5,497 nucleotides of DNA, from positions 1 to 5,497 of the forward strand of contig MTKS01000130.1 in the NCBI GenBank assembly GCA_004028495.1. Direction: 5' to 3'. A program made the position numbers and the translations under genes. Shown here in pieces: positions 5,443 through 5,497 of the stretch. The notes beneath the pieces were generated by a model. The model was not told the origin of the DNA, did not search any database, and saw nothing but the letters and a program-made list of their open reading frames with translations. Origin of the DNA: Candidatus Electrothrix marina. Its GTDB lineage: Bacteria; Desulfobacterota; Desulfobulbia; Desulfobulbales; Desulfobulbaceae. The first letter of the stretch is position 1. Each line of letters begins with the position of its first letter.

Positions 5443-5497
5443 GTGGGGGAGAGGGGCGGCACAACACGGATTGGTCTGTTCGGGGGTACCTTTGATC
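5443..5497 (+). CDS. nadD: Nicotinate-nucleotide adenylyltransferase, N-terminus only (runs off window)
   Basis: A GTG at 5443 opens a frame to the window end reading MGERGGTTRIGLFGGTFD. The RIGLFGGTFD segment is the nucleotide-binding N-terminus of NadD, which in complete proteins continues PxHxGH. NadD joins nicotinate mononucleotide with ATP to make deamido-NAD in NAD synthesis. There is no in-frame ATG between proA and the motif, so the GTG is the likely start. The purine-rich stretch AGAGGTGAGGAG (5431-5442) directly before it supplies a Shine-Dalgarno, with GAGG at 5432-5435 spaced 7 bases from the start. The gap of 11 bases after the proA stop indicates co-transcription. Only 18 codons are visible. 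The call rests on this motif and on the well-known proA-nadD neighbourhood. Confidence 0.85.
   Translation, partial: MGERGGTTRIGLFGGTFD

Noticed and set aside
4625..5467. 280-codon minus-strand open frame opposite proA and the start of nadD
   Set aside because: It is antisense to conserved ProA motifs; the composition is that of a mirror frame and no domain is visible.

Overview
The window looks like ordinary bacterial chromosome with a small accessory patch at its left end. The main genes are GC-rich (sampled 60-base stretches in ygiQ and proA are above 60% G+C). A Gram-negative, perhaps Desulfobacterota (Desulfobulbales-like) origin is my best guess. It rests on the proA-nadD order, the YgiQ type, the antitoxin family and the palindrome-rich spacer. 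No ribosomal RNA or other clear taxonomic marker is present, so this is weak inference.

Layout. Positions 1-150 hold four perfect or near-perfect hairpins in a row, resembling dispersed REP-like intergenic repeats. A good sigma70-like promoter (174-202) then leads into an intact small antitoxin gene of the 'putative addiction module component' type (289-516). Its stop overlaps the start of what should be the RelE/ParE-type toxin. That frame keeps only the characteristic first nine residues before it diverges and stops (516-590), so the toxin appears truncated. A spacer without a recognisable gene follows (591-789).

Positions 790-2547 encode a YgiQ-family (UPF0313) radical SAM protein with a clear CxxxCxxC cluster motif. 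A 194-bp spacer (2548-2741) contains a possible promoter and two dyads sharing the half-site TACCG. Next comes a 460-residue polytopic membrane protein (2742-4124) of unrecognised function. It is much more AT-rich than its neighbours and has a GT-C-glycosyltransferase-like first loop (a WDQWD acidic motif). It is followed after 41 bp by proA (4166-5431, glutamate-5-semialdehyde dehydrogenase, proline synthesis). Eleven bases beyond proA a GTG codon starts a CDS cut off by the window edge. Its sequence RIGLFGGTFD marks it as nadD (nicotinate mononucleotide adenylyltransferase, NAD synthesis).

How the genes relate. proA and nadD very likely share a transcript, and the membrane protein gene may be co-transcribed with them. 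ygiQ and the TA remnant look independent. I do not see a convincing new multi-gene system. The points most worth a second look are the decayed toxin behind an intact antitoxin, the mosaic of hairpins, and the uncharacterised GT-C-like membrane protein lying directly before proA-nadD.
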